Shown: positions 48,856 through 57,348 of the stretch, one piece after another | Layout: every line of letters starts with the position of its first letter | Numbering within the stretch: position 1 is the stretch's first letter | NCBI RefSeq assembly: GCF_001507645.1 | Contig: NZ_CP013909.1 | Span: 2,914,001 to 2,978,000 of the forward strand | Direction: 5' to 3' | DNA length: 64,000 bases | Source of the DNA: Hymenobacter sedentarius | GTDB lineage: Bacteria; Bacteroidota; Bacteroidia; Cytophagales; Hymenobacteraceae | Translations under genes and position numbers: made by a program | Notes under the pieces: generated by a model | Databases searched by the model: none | What the model was told of the DNA's origin: nothing | The model's input: the letters and a program-made list of their open reading frames with translations, nothing else

Positions 48856-48892
48856 AAAAGGCCCGCTTCCCAACTGGGAAACGGGCCTTTTT
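48856..48892. terminator. Bidirectional terminator
   Basis: AAAAGGCCCGCTTCCCA pairs with TGGGAAACGGGCCTTTT across AC, with a T-tract on the plus side. It lies 17 nt beyond the stop of the minus-strand S9 peptidase. Confidence 0.85.
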
Positions 48893-48908
48893 CTGTCGTT
48901 CTGCTACT

Positions 48909-51737
48909 CTACATTCCGGTCCCCTTCGAGGTTTCCAAACCCCAATTCCGGCCTTTCTCAACAGCGGGCACGCCCTTGTCGAGCCACACCGGAGCCGGAG
49001 CGCCTTTCAGGTAGTGGTCGAAAAACTGGAGCTCGCGGATGGAAATGTCTTTGCGGTTTTCGCGCTTGATGAGGTTGTGGGCCTCGCCGTTGTATTGCAG
49101 CAGCCACACGGGCTTGCCCAGGCGGCGCAGGTCGGTGAACATCTCGATGCCCTGGTACCACGGCACGGCCCCGTCGGCATCGTTCGACATGATGACCACC
49201 GGCGTCTGCACCTTGGGCAGTTGGAATAGCGGCGAGTTGCGGATGTAGGCCTCCGGCTTTTCCCACAGCGTGGCGCCGATGCGGCTCTGGGTGCGCTCGT
49301 ACTGGAACTGCCGGCTCATGCCCGATTCCCAGCGGATGCCGCCGTAGGCCGAGGTCATGTTCACAACGGGCGCGCCGGCCCAGGCGGCGGCGTACATGTT
49401 GGTTTGGGTGATGAGGTAGGCCACCTGGTAGCCGCCCCAGCTCTGGCCCTGGATGCCCAGGTGGGCGGCATCAACCCAGGGGTTTTTCTTCAGCGCCTCC
49501 ACGCCCGAGTTCACGTACTCCACGGCCGAGGGGCCGGGCTCGCCCACGGTGTAGCTGATGTCGGGCGTGAACACGAGGTAGCCGTTGCTTGCAAACATGG
49601 CAATGTCGAGCCGCGAGGGCGTGGGCGCGGGGCCCTGGTAGCGGTAGATTCCGTCCGACACCTTCTCGTAGAAATACGAAATCATCGGGTATTTCTTCGT
49701 GGGGTCGAAGTTTTCGGGCTTGTAGAGTACGCCGGTGGCGGCGTGGCCCTGCGGAGTGGTCCAGTGCACGAGCTCGGCTGTCATCCAGTTGTAGTCCTTC
49801 TGCTGGGCGTTGATGGCGCTGAGCTTGGTTTCTTTTTTCAGGTCGGCGCTCACGTACACGTCGGCCGGCTGGCTCACGCTCGATTTGGTGTAGACGTAGC
49901 GGCGGGCGTTCTTGGCCTGCTCCACATTGGAGAAAGTCATCGGGGCCATGGCCAGGCGCTCGGGGGCTTTGGTGCTGCCGAGGGGCTTGCGGTAGTAGCC
50001 CCAGGTCTTGTCCACGTCGTTCTGCGTCAGGAGCAGCAGTTCGTCTTTTGGCTCGATGAATTTCTGCTTGTCCACTGGGATGCGGTAGCGGAAACGCAGC
50101 TTCTGCTGGCGGCCCAGGCCATTGGTGAAGTTGGTGGCAAGGCCGGTTTTGGGGTTGATTTTCCAGATGTCGTACCGGTCGTAGAGCAGCACGGCTTCGT
50201 CGTTCTTGGTCCAGGCGGCCAGGCCGTAGGGCTCGGGGTCGGTCGGCGAGTCGTTTTCCTCGTCGGCGAAGCTCACGCCGGTTTTCTGGGTCAGGTTCAC
50301 AGTGTTGCGGGTGGCTACCGAGTAGGCAAACCAGGCCTTGGCCGCGTCGTCGTACCACAGGGCGTAGTCGCCGTGGGGTGAAATCTGGAACCGGCTTTTG
50401 GAAGCTTTCGGGTTGATGGCAATGCGCTGGCCGGTGCGCGTCGAGACGAGGTAGGCCTGCTTGCGGGTGTTGCCTTCCCACTGCATCGATACTCGCTTGG
50501 CGGTGTCGGTGGTGGCCAGCACGTACTCGGCATTGGTATTGTCGGCCAGGTAGGAGTCGCGCAGGTACTCGTCTTCGAGCTGCACCATCTTGTTGGCCTG
50601 CTTGGGGTAGATGACGGCCAGGTAGTTGCGCTGCAAATCCTTCTTCAGCGTCTTCAGCTGCATGGGTTGCAGGTAGTCGTCCTTGTAGTTCCAGATGTCG
50701 AGCTTGGCGTGCTCAAAGTCCACCAGCGTGGTATCCTGCGGCAGGGGGTCGGGCGCGGTGCCGAAAAACAGCTTCTCGCCGTTGTCGCTGAACAGGATTT
50801 TGCCGAAGCCACTCGGCGACCAACCTCTTTTCAGCGCCTTGTCGCCGGGCCGCAGGATAATGGCGGCCGAATCAGCGGCGAAGTTGGAGTAGTACAGGCT
50901 GAACGGCTTCACCAGGGCCTTCTCCGGGTGCTTCTCGGCCGCGAAGGCCAGCTGCTTGCCCGCGTCGTCGAAGGCCAGATTCTTATAAGTGCCCTTGCCG
51001 GTGCTCAGCTTCTTGAGCTTCCCGGCCGCTACATCGAACGCAAACAGACCCGACTTCACGTCCTTGCTGCCTTTGGGGGCCAGCACGGCGAAGGCCACGC
51101 GGTTGCCCGGCTTGCTGAGCTGGTAATCGGTAACCGACGCAAACTCGCGGGTGGTGCCGGTCAGCAGATTTACCAAGGTGAGGGGCGCGCCGGCTTTGTT
51201 GGCGTCGAGCAGGCCGTCGGTGAGCTTCTTGAGCGTATCGGCCGGGGCTTTGGGCTTGGTGTCTTTCACCACCGGTTTGTTGCCCAGGAAGGCCAGCACG
51301 GAGGCTTTCTCGGCCAGCTGCCACGACTTCACGTTGGGGTATTTGGTGAGCTTGCCGGTTTCGAGGGCGTACACGCCCAGCGAATCCTTGGGCATGTCGT
51401 CGGCCTTTTTCTTCTTGATTTTGGCCTGCCGCACCAGCGCGTACGGCGGCTTGATGGGAAACACCGCAAACCGCGAATCGGCCGAGAAGGCTGCGGAGTC
51501 GCCGCGGCTAATTTGGGCCAGCGGGCGGTTGTCGGCCGTTTTCAGGTAGAGCGTGCCGTCGCCCTGCTGGGGCTTCACCTGGTACAGCACGTACTTGCCG
51601 TTGTTGCTGATTTTGGGGTTGACGACGCTTTCCCATTTGTCATAAACGGAGTGGTCGAGCGGTTTTTTGGGGGCTTGCTGAGCCAGCGCGGGCAACTGGC
51701 AAAGCAGTGTGGTAATTAGGAGGAATGGCTTTGGCAT
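48909..51737 (-). CDS. S9 family (prolyl oligopeptidase-like) secreted peptidase
   Basis: 942 residues with a signal peptide MPKPFLLITTLLCQLPALAQ. A long N-terminal beta-propeller-like region (repeats of 'SxxGxYALWYDDAAKxWF') is followed by the alpha/beta hydrolase domain at about 640-940. The triad is visible: Ser in IQGQSWGGYQVAYL (about residue 763), Asp in MSNDADGAVPWYQG and His in NGEAHNLIKREN. It probably removes dipeptides or oligopeptides in the periplasm. Larger than DPP-IV homologues (about 720-780) because of an extended propeller region. Divergent from no nearby gene; monocistronic. Confidence 0.92.
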   Translation of the reverse strand: MPKPFLLITTLLCQLPALAQQAPKKPLDHSVYDKWESVVNPKISNNGKYVLYQVKPQQGDGTLYLKTADNRPLAQISRGDSAAFSADSRFAVFPIKPPYALVRQAKIKKKKADDMPKDSLGVYALETGKLTKYPNVKSWQLAEKASVLAFLGNKPVVKDTKPKAPADTLKKLTDGLLDANKAGAPLTLVNLLTGTTREFASVTDYQLSKPGNRVAFAVLAPKGSKDVKSGLFAFDVAAGKLKKLSTGKGTYKNLAFDDAGKQLAFAAEKHPEKALVKPFSLYYSNFAADSAAIILRPGDKALKRGWSPSGFGKILFSDNGEKLFFGTAPDPLPQDTTLVDFEHAKLDIWNYKDDYLQPMQLKTLKKDLQRNYLAVIYPKQANKMVQLEDEYLRDSYLADNTNAEYVLATTDTAKRVSMQWEGNTRKQAYLVSTRTGQRIAINPKASKSRFQISPHGDYALWYDDAAKAWFAYSVATRNTVNLTQKTGVSFADEENDSPTDPEPYGLAAWTKNDEAVLLYDRYDIWKINPKTGLATNFTNGLGRQQKLRFRYRIPVDKQKFIEPKDELLLLTQNDVDKTWGYYRKPLGSTKAPERLAMAPMTFSNVEQAKNARRYVYTKSSVSQPADVYVSADLKKETKLSAINAQQKDYNWMTAELVHWTTPQGHAATGVLYKPENFDPTKKYPMISYFYEKVSDGIYRYQGPAPTPSRLDIAMFASNGYLVFTPDISYTVGEPGPSAVEYVNSGVEALKKNPWVDAAHLGIQGQSWGGYQVAYLITQTNMYAAAWAGAPVVNMTSAYGGIRWESGMSRQFQYERTQSRIGATLWEKPEAYIRNSPLFQLPKVQTPVVIMSNDADGAVPWYQGIEMFTDLRRLGKPVWLLQYNGEAHNLIKRENRKDISIRELQFFDHYLKGAPAPVWLDKGVPAVEKGRNWGLETSKGTGM

Positions 51738-51819
51738 ATGGAAGGGATTATCCCCAAATATACTCCTGGCGCGAAGGTGTTAGCGGAATGCCAGAGGGCC
51801 GCTTCGCGAACGCCCCAGC

Positions 51820-51928
51820 AGCTGTAGAGACGCGACACTTCGCGTCTCAATCGTTGTTGACTTTGGTAGGCCTGCGGATTAGGCAGGTCGTTCAACGTTG
51901 AGACGCGAAGTGTCGCGTTTCTACAGCT
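51820..51928. repeat. Palindromic repeat, family B (copy 2)
   Basis: AGCTGTAGAGACGCGACACT at 51820 pairs with its complement ending 51928 over 31 bp with one mismatch. Each half is itself a hairpin (GAGACGCGA against TCGCGTCTC), so the full element can fold as two stems. The loop has a GGCCTGC/GCAGG-like stretch. Confidence 0.9.
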
Positions 51929-51983
51929 TTACGACAACCCATTCCATCCCAGGCACCTTCCGCAAATCAGCTTCCAAACCGCC

Positions 51984-53375
51984 CTATTTGCCAGCCGCCA
52001 CCTGCTGTAGCCGCTGCCGCAGCTGCGCTAAATCGGTGGGCGAGAAGTACTGCCCATCGGCCAGCACGCCTACGATGCTGCGGGTGTTGGCGATATCCGC
52101 CAGCGGGTTGGCGCTGAGCAGCACCAGGTCGGCGAGGCGGCCAGCCTGCACGGTGCCGAAATCCTGCGTCCGCTTGAGGAACCGCGCCGGGTTGAGGGTG
52201 GCCGTTTGCAGGGCTTCCAGGGGCGTAAAGCCGGCTGCCACGAAGCGCTGCAGCTCCAGGTGCAGGCTGGCCCCGGGAATCAGGTCGACGCCGGCCGGCG
52301 TATCGGTGCCGGCCAGGAAGCCAACGTGCGCCGCGTGCAGCTTGCGTACGAGGTCGAGCTCGTGGGTGACGAAACGGGCGCGCACGGCCAGCGGCTCGGT
52401 GTCGAGGGTGCGGGCAATGTTGGTTTGGGCTTTGGGCCAGCGCTGGTTCACCCAGCTGCGGCCGGCGTAGCTCAGGTCGGGGTCCTGTTGCCAGGCAATG
52501 GAGTCGACCAGCCACTGGCCGCGCTCCCAGAACAGCGTGGGGCATTGCCACACCTGCGGGTGGGCCGCCAGCAGCCGGACCACCGCGGCTTCGCGGGCCG
52601 GAGCGTAGGTAGCCAGCAAACGGCCGGGCGATTTTTCCTGGCCCGTCACGTAGCCATCTTCGGCCGTTGAGCTGGCCTCGAAAATGCCAATCAGGTGCTC
52701 AAACGTGCGCTGGCCGGCCGTTATGGCTTCGGTGGCGCGCACGGCGTCGGGCACGTGGCCATCCAGGGGGAGGCCCGCTTTCTTGGCTTCAGCCGCGATG
52801 GCAAAGTAGGCTTCGCGGGGCACCAGCGACTGTACCTTGATAAAGTCGACGCCCCGGGCTTTGAGCTGGTCAACGGCTTTGCGCCCGTCTGCCGGCGTGG
52901 CAATGGCAATGGAAGCTTTGTAGGGCGACTTGGGCCCGTCGAGCATGGGGCCGCTCACCACCATGCGCGGGCCCACCAGCCGGTGCGCGGCAATGCCGGC
53001 CCGCGCCTGCAGCACGGCCTCCAGCTCGCTGCCCATGTCGCGAATGCCGGTGACGCCATTGGCCACGAACAAGGGCAGAATCAGGTCGGTGCCGGCGGCT
53101 GCCGTGCCGTCGAAATACACGTGGGTGTGCATGTCCCACAGCCCGGGGATAAGGTACTGGCCGGTGGCGTCGACTACCTTGCCGGATTGCGGATTAATGC
53201 GGGCCGACGGGCTCACCCGGGCAATGCGCTTGCCGGCAATAACCACCGTCATGTTGGGCTGAATGCGGCCGGATACGACATCGACCACGTTGACGTGCAC
53301 GATGGTTAGCTGTTGGGCGTGGCTGGCGCCGCTAAGGAGCAGCAGGGCGAAACAGAGAAGCAAGACGAGGCGCAT
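51984..53375 (-). CDS. Amidohydrolase family protein, secreted
   Basis: 463 residues with a signal peptide MRLVLLLCFALLLLSGASHA. The metal-binding H-x-H is DMHTHVYF (H83, H85). Then come FIKVQSLVPREAYFAIA (candidate carbamylated lysine), LDGHVPDAV and FEHLIGIF histidines, and GFLAGTDTPAG with the last aspartate. The TLNPARFL and ADLVLLSANPLADI segments near the end are typical of imidazolonepropionase/prolidase-like members. It hydrolyses C-N bonds in cyclic amides or peptides; substrate unknown. With S9 peptidases on both sides it may serve peptide breakdown. Confidence 0.92.
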   Translation of the reverse strand: MRLVLLLCFALLLLSGASHAQQLTIVHVNVVDVVSGRIQPNMTVVIAGKRIARVSPSARINPQSGKVVDATGQYLIPGLWDMHTHVYFDGTAAAGTDLILPLFVANGVTGIRDMGSELEAVLQARAGIAAHRLVGPRMVVSGPMLDGPKSPYKASIAIATPADGRKAVDQLKARGVDFIKVQSLVPREAYFAIAAEAKKAGLPLDGHVPDAVRATEAITAGQRTFEHLIGIFEASSTAEDGYVTGQEKSPGRLLATYAPAREAAVVRLLAAHPQVWQCPTLFWERGQWLVDSIAWQQDPDLSYAGRSWVNQRWPKAQTNIARTLDTEPLAVRARFVTHELDLVRKLHAAHVGFLAGTDTPAGVDLIPGASLHLELQRFVAAGFTPLEALQTATLNPARFLKRTQDFGTVQAGRLADLVLLSANPLADIANTRSIVGVLADGQYFSPTDLAQLRQRLQQVAAGK

Positions 53376-53914
53376 AGGAAGGAACAGATTGCAGGGCGAT
53401 AATGAGAAACGACCAAGGGCCCCGAGGGCCGGCTCACGGAAGCGAAGGTAGCCGCTGCAATGGCAGCGGTTTAGCTCCGGCGCTGGGCAGTTGCAAACAT
53501 TTCCGCCCAGCGCGAATTCGGAGTATACCGTGTGCCAGTATACCGTGTGCCTTTCTTGCTGCGGAAGAATACCTAAGCCGTGCTGCCTCAGCCCTCTCCA
53601 GCAGCGCCTCTAGCAGCTCGAGACTCCACCTTCCCACCGCGCCGGCGTACGGGTAAAAGCCGTCTGCGCTTCAGCGCCCTTCCCGTTTATCAGATTTAAG
53701 CCTATCCAACTATCGGCTAAAAAGAACGGTCAAAGTGCTTCGACAAGCTCAGCTTGCCGGCCTCGATAGCCGGATTCAATAGATAGCTACTTGAGCAGGA
53801 AGTGAAGCCATTAGCTTCATTCGTTTCTACCGATTGGGCTCCTAGCAGTTGGATGGTCATGGTGCTTCGGCATCTGGCTGGCTCAAGTCTGCTACAGGCG
53901 CGCGAGGTGCGCTT
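53376..53914. other. Intergenic region without a convincing gene
   Basis: About 540 bp. It holds a perfect 15 bp tandem duplication (AGTATACCGTGTGCC twice, near 53522-53551) and a fragment GTGCTTCGACAAGCTCAGC at about 53735, a phrase that looks like a hairpin-repeat relic. Short frames here show no family likeness or signals. AT content is higher than in the flanking genes. Confidence 0.65.
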
Positions 53915-55369
53915 TCACCGCTCTCCGTGCAGGGGCGGCGCAGGCAGGCCAAATACGTCGCGCAGGGCGCGGCGGGCGGCGTAGTAGCCGCACAGGCCGT
54001 GCACGCCCCCGCCGGGCGGGGTGGCCGAGGAGCATAGGTAGAGCCCCCGCTGCGAGGTGCGGTAGGGCGAAGCCCGCAGGGCAGGCCGCGTAAACAACTG
54101 GCTGAGGTCCAGCAAGCCGCCGTTGATGTCGCCCCCCACGTAGTTCGGGTTGTATGCTTCCAGCTGGGCAGTGTCGAAGGTGTGGCGGGCGAGGATGCGC
54201 TCGCGGAAGCCGGGCGCAAAGCGCTCGACCTGGCCCTCGATGGCGGCGGTCATGTCTACGCGCGAGCCGTTGGGCACGTGGCAGTAGGCCCAGGCGGTGT
54301 GGCGTCCTGCTGGGGCGCGGGTGGCATCGAAGAGGCTTTGCTGGGCCAGCAGCACGAAGGGCCTGTTTGGGTGCTGCCCCCGCGAGGAAGCGCGCTCCCC
54401 GGCGGCAATTTCTTCCAGCGTATTGCCCAGGTGCACCGTGCCGGCCTGGGCACATTCCGGGGCGGTGAAGGGGATGGGTTCGGCTAGCGCCCAATCGATT
54501 TTAAACACGCCCATGCCGTAGCGGTAGCGCCGGAGCTGCCACTGGTAGATGCTGGAGAGGCTGTGCCCCGCAATCTGCAGAAGTTGGGCTGGGGTTACGT
54601 CGAGCAGCACAGCCCGGGCCGGCGGCAGCTGCGCCAGCGAGCGCACGAACGTGCCCGTTTCGACGTGGCCGCCCAGGGCCCGGAAGTGGGCCACCAGCGC
54701 ATCGGCAATGGCCTGCGAGCCGCCCTGGGGCAGGGGCCAGCCGCCCCGGTGTGCCGCAATCAGCAAAACTAGCGCGATGGCCGAAGTCGTGAGGTTGGAC
54801 AGGGGCTGAATGGCGTGGGCCGCCATGCCGGCTAGCAGGCCGCGGGCTTTGTCGCCGGTGAAGCGCCGGGCCAGCAGGGTGGCCGGCTGCAGGGCCGAGA
54901 GCCCAAAACGGGCCATGTCCAGCGGGTGTTTGGGGAAATGCAGCGGGGCCAGCACGTCGTTGGCAATGTTGGGCCAGCTTTCGACCAGCGGGCCGAGCAG
55001 GCGTTGGTAGGAGGCTGCGTCGGGGCCGAGGCTGCGGGCGGTATCGGCCAGCGAAGTAACTACGGCCGCCGCGGTGCCATCATCAAAGGGGTGCGCGGCG
55101 GCCACAGGTGGCGTGAGGTAGTGGAGGCCGTATTGGGCCAGTGGCAAGGTCTGGAAATACGGCGAGGCGGCGGCCAGCGGGTGAATGGCCGAGCAGATGT
55201 CGTGGCGGAAGCCGGGCAGGGTCAGCTCGGCGGTGCGCAGGCCGCCGCCCAGCTCCCGCTTGCCCTCCAGCAGCAGCACCGCCAGGCCCGCCTGCTGCAG
55301 CGCGATGGCCGCCGCCAGCCCGTTGGGGCCGGAGCCGACGACAACGGCATCGTAGGCAGATGTGCTCAT
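53915..55369 (-). CDS. Phytoene dehydrogenase-like FAD oxidoreductase
   Basis: 484 residues. FAD-binding Rossmann motif VVVGSGPNGLAAAIALQQAG (residues 9-28) with LLEGKRELGGGLRT behind it. C-terminal GGVHGLCGYYAARRAL, preceded by GLYLCSSATPPG, is the typical FAD end-motif. The mid region (HFPKHPLDMARFGLSALQPA) resembles PYROXD2/CrtI-like oxidoreductases. It may dehydrogenate a carotenoid or other polyene; no crtB or other crt genes adjoin. It shares a strand with the downstream-membrane gene at 55402 (33 nt upstream), suggesting joint transcription. Confidence 0.85.
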   Translation of the reverse strand: MSTSAYDAVVVGSGPNGLAAAIALQQAGLAVLLLEGKRELGGGLRTAELTLPGFRHDICSAIHPLAAASPYFQTLPLAQYGLHYLTPPVAAAHPFDDGTAAAVVTSLADTARSLGPDAASYQRLLGPLVESWPNIANDVLAPLHFPKHPLDMARFGLSALQPATLLARRFTGDKARGLLAGMAAHAIQPLSNLTTSAIALVLLIAAHRGGWPLPQGGSQAIADALVAHFRALGGHVETGTFVRSLAQLPPARAVLLDVTPAQLLQIAGHSLSSIYQWQLRRYRYGMGVFKIDWALAEPIPFTAPECAQAGTVHLGNTLEEIAAGERASSRGQHPNRPFVLLAQQSLFDATRAPAGRHTAWAYCHVPNGSRVDMTAAIEGQVERFAPGFRERILARHTFDTAQLEAYNPNYVGGDINGGLLDLSQLFTRPALRASPYRTSQRGLYLCSSATPPGGGVHGLCGYYAARRALRDVFGLPAPPLHGER

Positions 55370-55401
55370 GCGTGGGGTGAAATTGGGCTAAACGGCTCAA
55401 G

Positions 55402-56937
55402 TTAGGGAATCCAGCCGGTCTGTTTCAGAAAGGCAAGCAGGCGCGGATTGTCGGTGGAGATGGCGGGCAGCCACACGTCGAGCCGGTCGCGGGTCCACCA
55501 CAGGCCCTGCTCGTTGCCGGGCTTGGCAAAGGTGTAGCGGTAGCGAATGGCCCGGACGTAGCGCGGCGGCCGGCCGGGGAAGGGGTTATTAGCAAACAGA
55601 CTCAGGGCCCCGGGGTCGTTGTGCAGCAGTTTCCACACCAGGTTCACCGTCCAGGGGTATTCGTTGGGGGAGGCCATGGCGGCAAACCACATCTGCCAGT
55701 CGAGCCGCAGCTGGTAGGGCGCAATTTGCGGCGAGCGCCGGTTCAGGGCCACCGGCAGGCCTTTGTAGAGGTAGGGCTTCCAGTGGGCATTGTCGCTGGG
55801 GTTTTCGTCCAGGGTGCCTTCAAATACCACGTTCAGCCGCTCCTTGCCCACCGTGCCGAAGGCCCCGTAGGTATTCACGAGGTCCAGCGGGTCGAAGGAT
55901 GTGTTCATGATTTGCCCCGGCGACACCATGTTCAGCACCGGCCGGATGCTGAGCACGGCAATAACCGCCGTGACGACCCACGCCGCCGTGCGCAGGGGCC
56001 GCGACTCCTCGGCGCCGGCCGCGGCGGCTTCCGCCCGTTTCACCAGCCGCTGGGGCAGCAGCCGGGCCCAGAAGCCGTCGTCGAAACACGCCAGCGCCGA
56101 CACAATGGTCAGCCAGTTCAAAAACGAAAGGTTGCCGCTGAGAATGAGGTTGAGCTGAAACAGCACCATCACGGTGCCAGCCAAGTGCCGCGCCAGCCGG
56201 GGCCCAAACACGAAAAAGGGCGCCACCAGCTCGGCCAGCCAGTTGAACCACACGCCCAGGCGCAGCACGATGCGCGGCAGGAAATGGAACCACCGGCTCA
56301 GCGGGTTGGGAATGGGCTGGGTTTCGAAGTGGTAATACAGGGCGGTGCTGTTCCGCCACACTTCGTCGCCGCGCACCTTAATCAGCCCGGCACCCAGCAT
56401 GACGCGGCAGGCCAGCCACCGAAACAGCACGATAACGGGCATGGGCGGGGCGTACCGGGGAAAAGGCCGCCAGTCGAAAAAGGGGCACAGAAAGATGGCC
56501 AGAAACCCGGTTTCGGTGAGCTGAATCTCCCAGCCGTAGCCGTACCATTCCTGGCCCACGTGCACGATGGACATGTAAAGCACCCAGAGCACCGCCAGCA
56601 GCAGCCCATTGGCCCAGCCGGCCGCCACCACGCAGGAAAGCGCCAGCCCAACCCAGGCCACCGTCAACAAGGCGGTATCCGAATGCCAGAACCAAAACAG
56701 CGACGGCAGGTGCGCAAAGCCCGCCCCATCAGACCCCAGTACCTGGCTCACCCGCCGCAAAAACGTGCCCACCGGCAGCAGCCCGTGGGAGCCAATCAAG
56801 GGCACAATCTGGTTTATGGCCACCAGAAAAGCTACCGCATAGATGGCCCCCAGCAAGCGCAGAATTACAAACCGGGTGAGCCAGTAAGTAGGAGGGCCGG
56901 CTGGCGCCTGCGACACGCTGGGGGCGGGGCTGTCCAT
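55402..56937 (-). CDS. Lipase maturation factor-like membrane protein
   Basis: 511 residues, with several membrane helices (about 25-45, 80-130, 150-170, 200-340). The characteristic blocks GEIYGYGWEIQLTETGFLAIF-like (YGYGWEIQLTETGF), CRVMLGAGLIKVRGDEVWRN and then YHFETQPIPNPLSRWFHFLP match the LMF1 family. The C-terminal soluble part contains PYQLRLDWQMWFAAMAS. In animals LMF1 helps fold lipases in the ER; bacterial members are less studied and could modify or chaperone envelope lipases. First of a two-gene unit with the oxidoreductase. Confidence 0.87.
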   Translation of the reverse strand: MDSPAPSVSQAPAGPPTYWLTRFVILRLLGAIYAVAFLVAINQIVPLIGSHGLLPVGTFLRRVSQVLGSDGAGFAHLPSLFWFWHSDTALLTVAWVGLALSCVVAAGWANGLLLAVLWVLYMSIVHVGQEWYGYGWEIQLTETGFLAIFLCPFFDWRPFPRYAPPMPVIVLFRWLACRVMLGAGLIKVRGDEVWRNSTALYYHFETQPIPNPLSRWFHFLPRIVLRLGVWFNWLAELVAPFFVFGPRLARHLAGTVMVLFQLNLILSGNLSFLNWLTIVSALACFDDGFWARLLPQRLVKRAEAAAAGAEESRPLRTAAWVVTAVIAVLSIRPVLNMVSPGQIMNTSFDPLDLVNTYGAFGTVGKERLNVVFEGTLDENPSDNAHWKPYLYKGLPVALNRRSPQIAPYQLRLDWQMWFAAMASPNEYPWTVNLVWKLLHNDPGALSLFANNPFPGRPPRYVRAIRYRYTFAKPGNEQGLWWTRDRLDVWLPAISTDNPRLLAFLKQTGWIP

Positions 56938-57348
56938 TGTGTTGTTCGCTGAAGGAAAACAATACGTCGGGTGCTTTTCGGGTGGGTGCCGGAGCTAAAA
57001 TCCGATTCGTAAATAGCCGGGTGTTGGGGAGGCTATTACCTCGGAATCTTTCACTGGACTTTAGCCCCAGCCGCTGCCTGTAGATACTTAGAATGGGCGA
57101 GCAGGTTCAGGTCGAGTTTAGTTGGGTAGCCTGCTTTTGAGATGAAGTAGTTGATGAGGTTTTGTTCTTAACTGATTCACTATATTATGATTAAGTAAAG
57201 GATGCCCTGGCGGCTGAGAAACCGGGAGCACAAAGCAGAAGCCCCAGGGAGGCGACCCGTACCAGCGCGCCGGTGGGGCGTCTGGCTGGGCCGCCCCACT
57301 GGGGCTAATGCCGCTATTGAGCGGGAAAAAGATGGAGCAGCGGGCTGC
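56938..57348. other. Intergenic region without recognisable gene
   Basis: About 410 bp. The middle (57110-57200) is AT-rich, e.g. TTCACTATATTATGATTAAG, unlike its neighbours; the end near 57260-57310 is GC-rich with GGTGGGGCG/CGCCCCAC-like complementarity. No gene, repeat copy or clear promoter. Confidence 0.6.

Larger units (their letters stand above)
48592..48908. other. Intergenic region with an inverted-repeat element
   Basis: Holds the 193 bp element at 48621-48813 and the terminator at 48856-48892. A short open frame crosses it but belongs to the element's palindromes. No gene called. Confidence 0.7.

Noticed and set aside
53802..53984. Short plus-strand frame near the end of the oxidoreductase gene
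   Set aside because: Overlaps the oxidoreductase coding region antisense and ends in Arg/Ala-rich residues.
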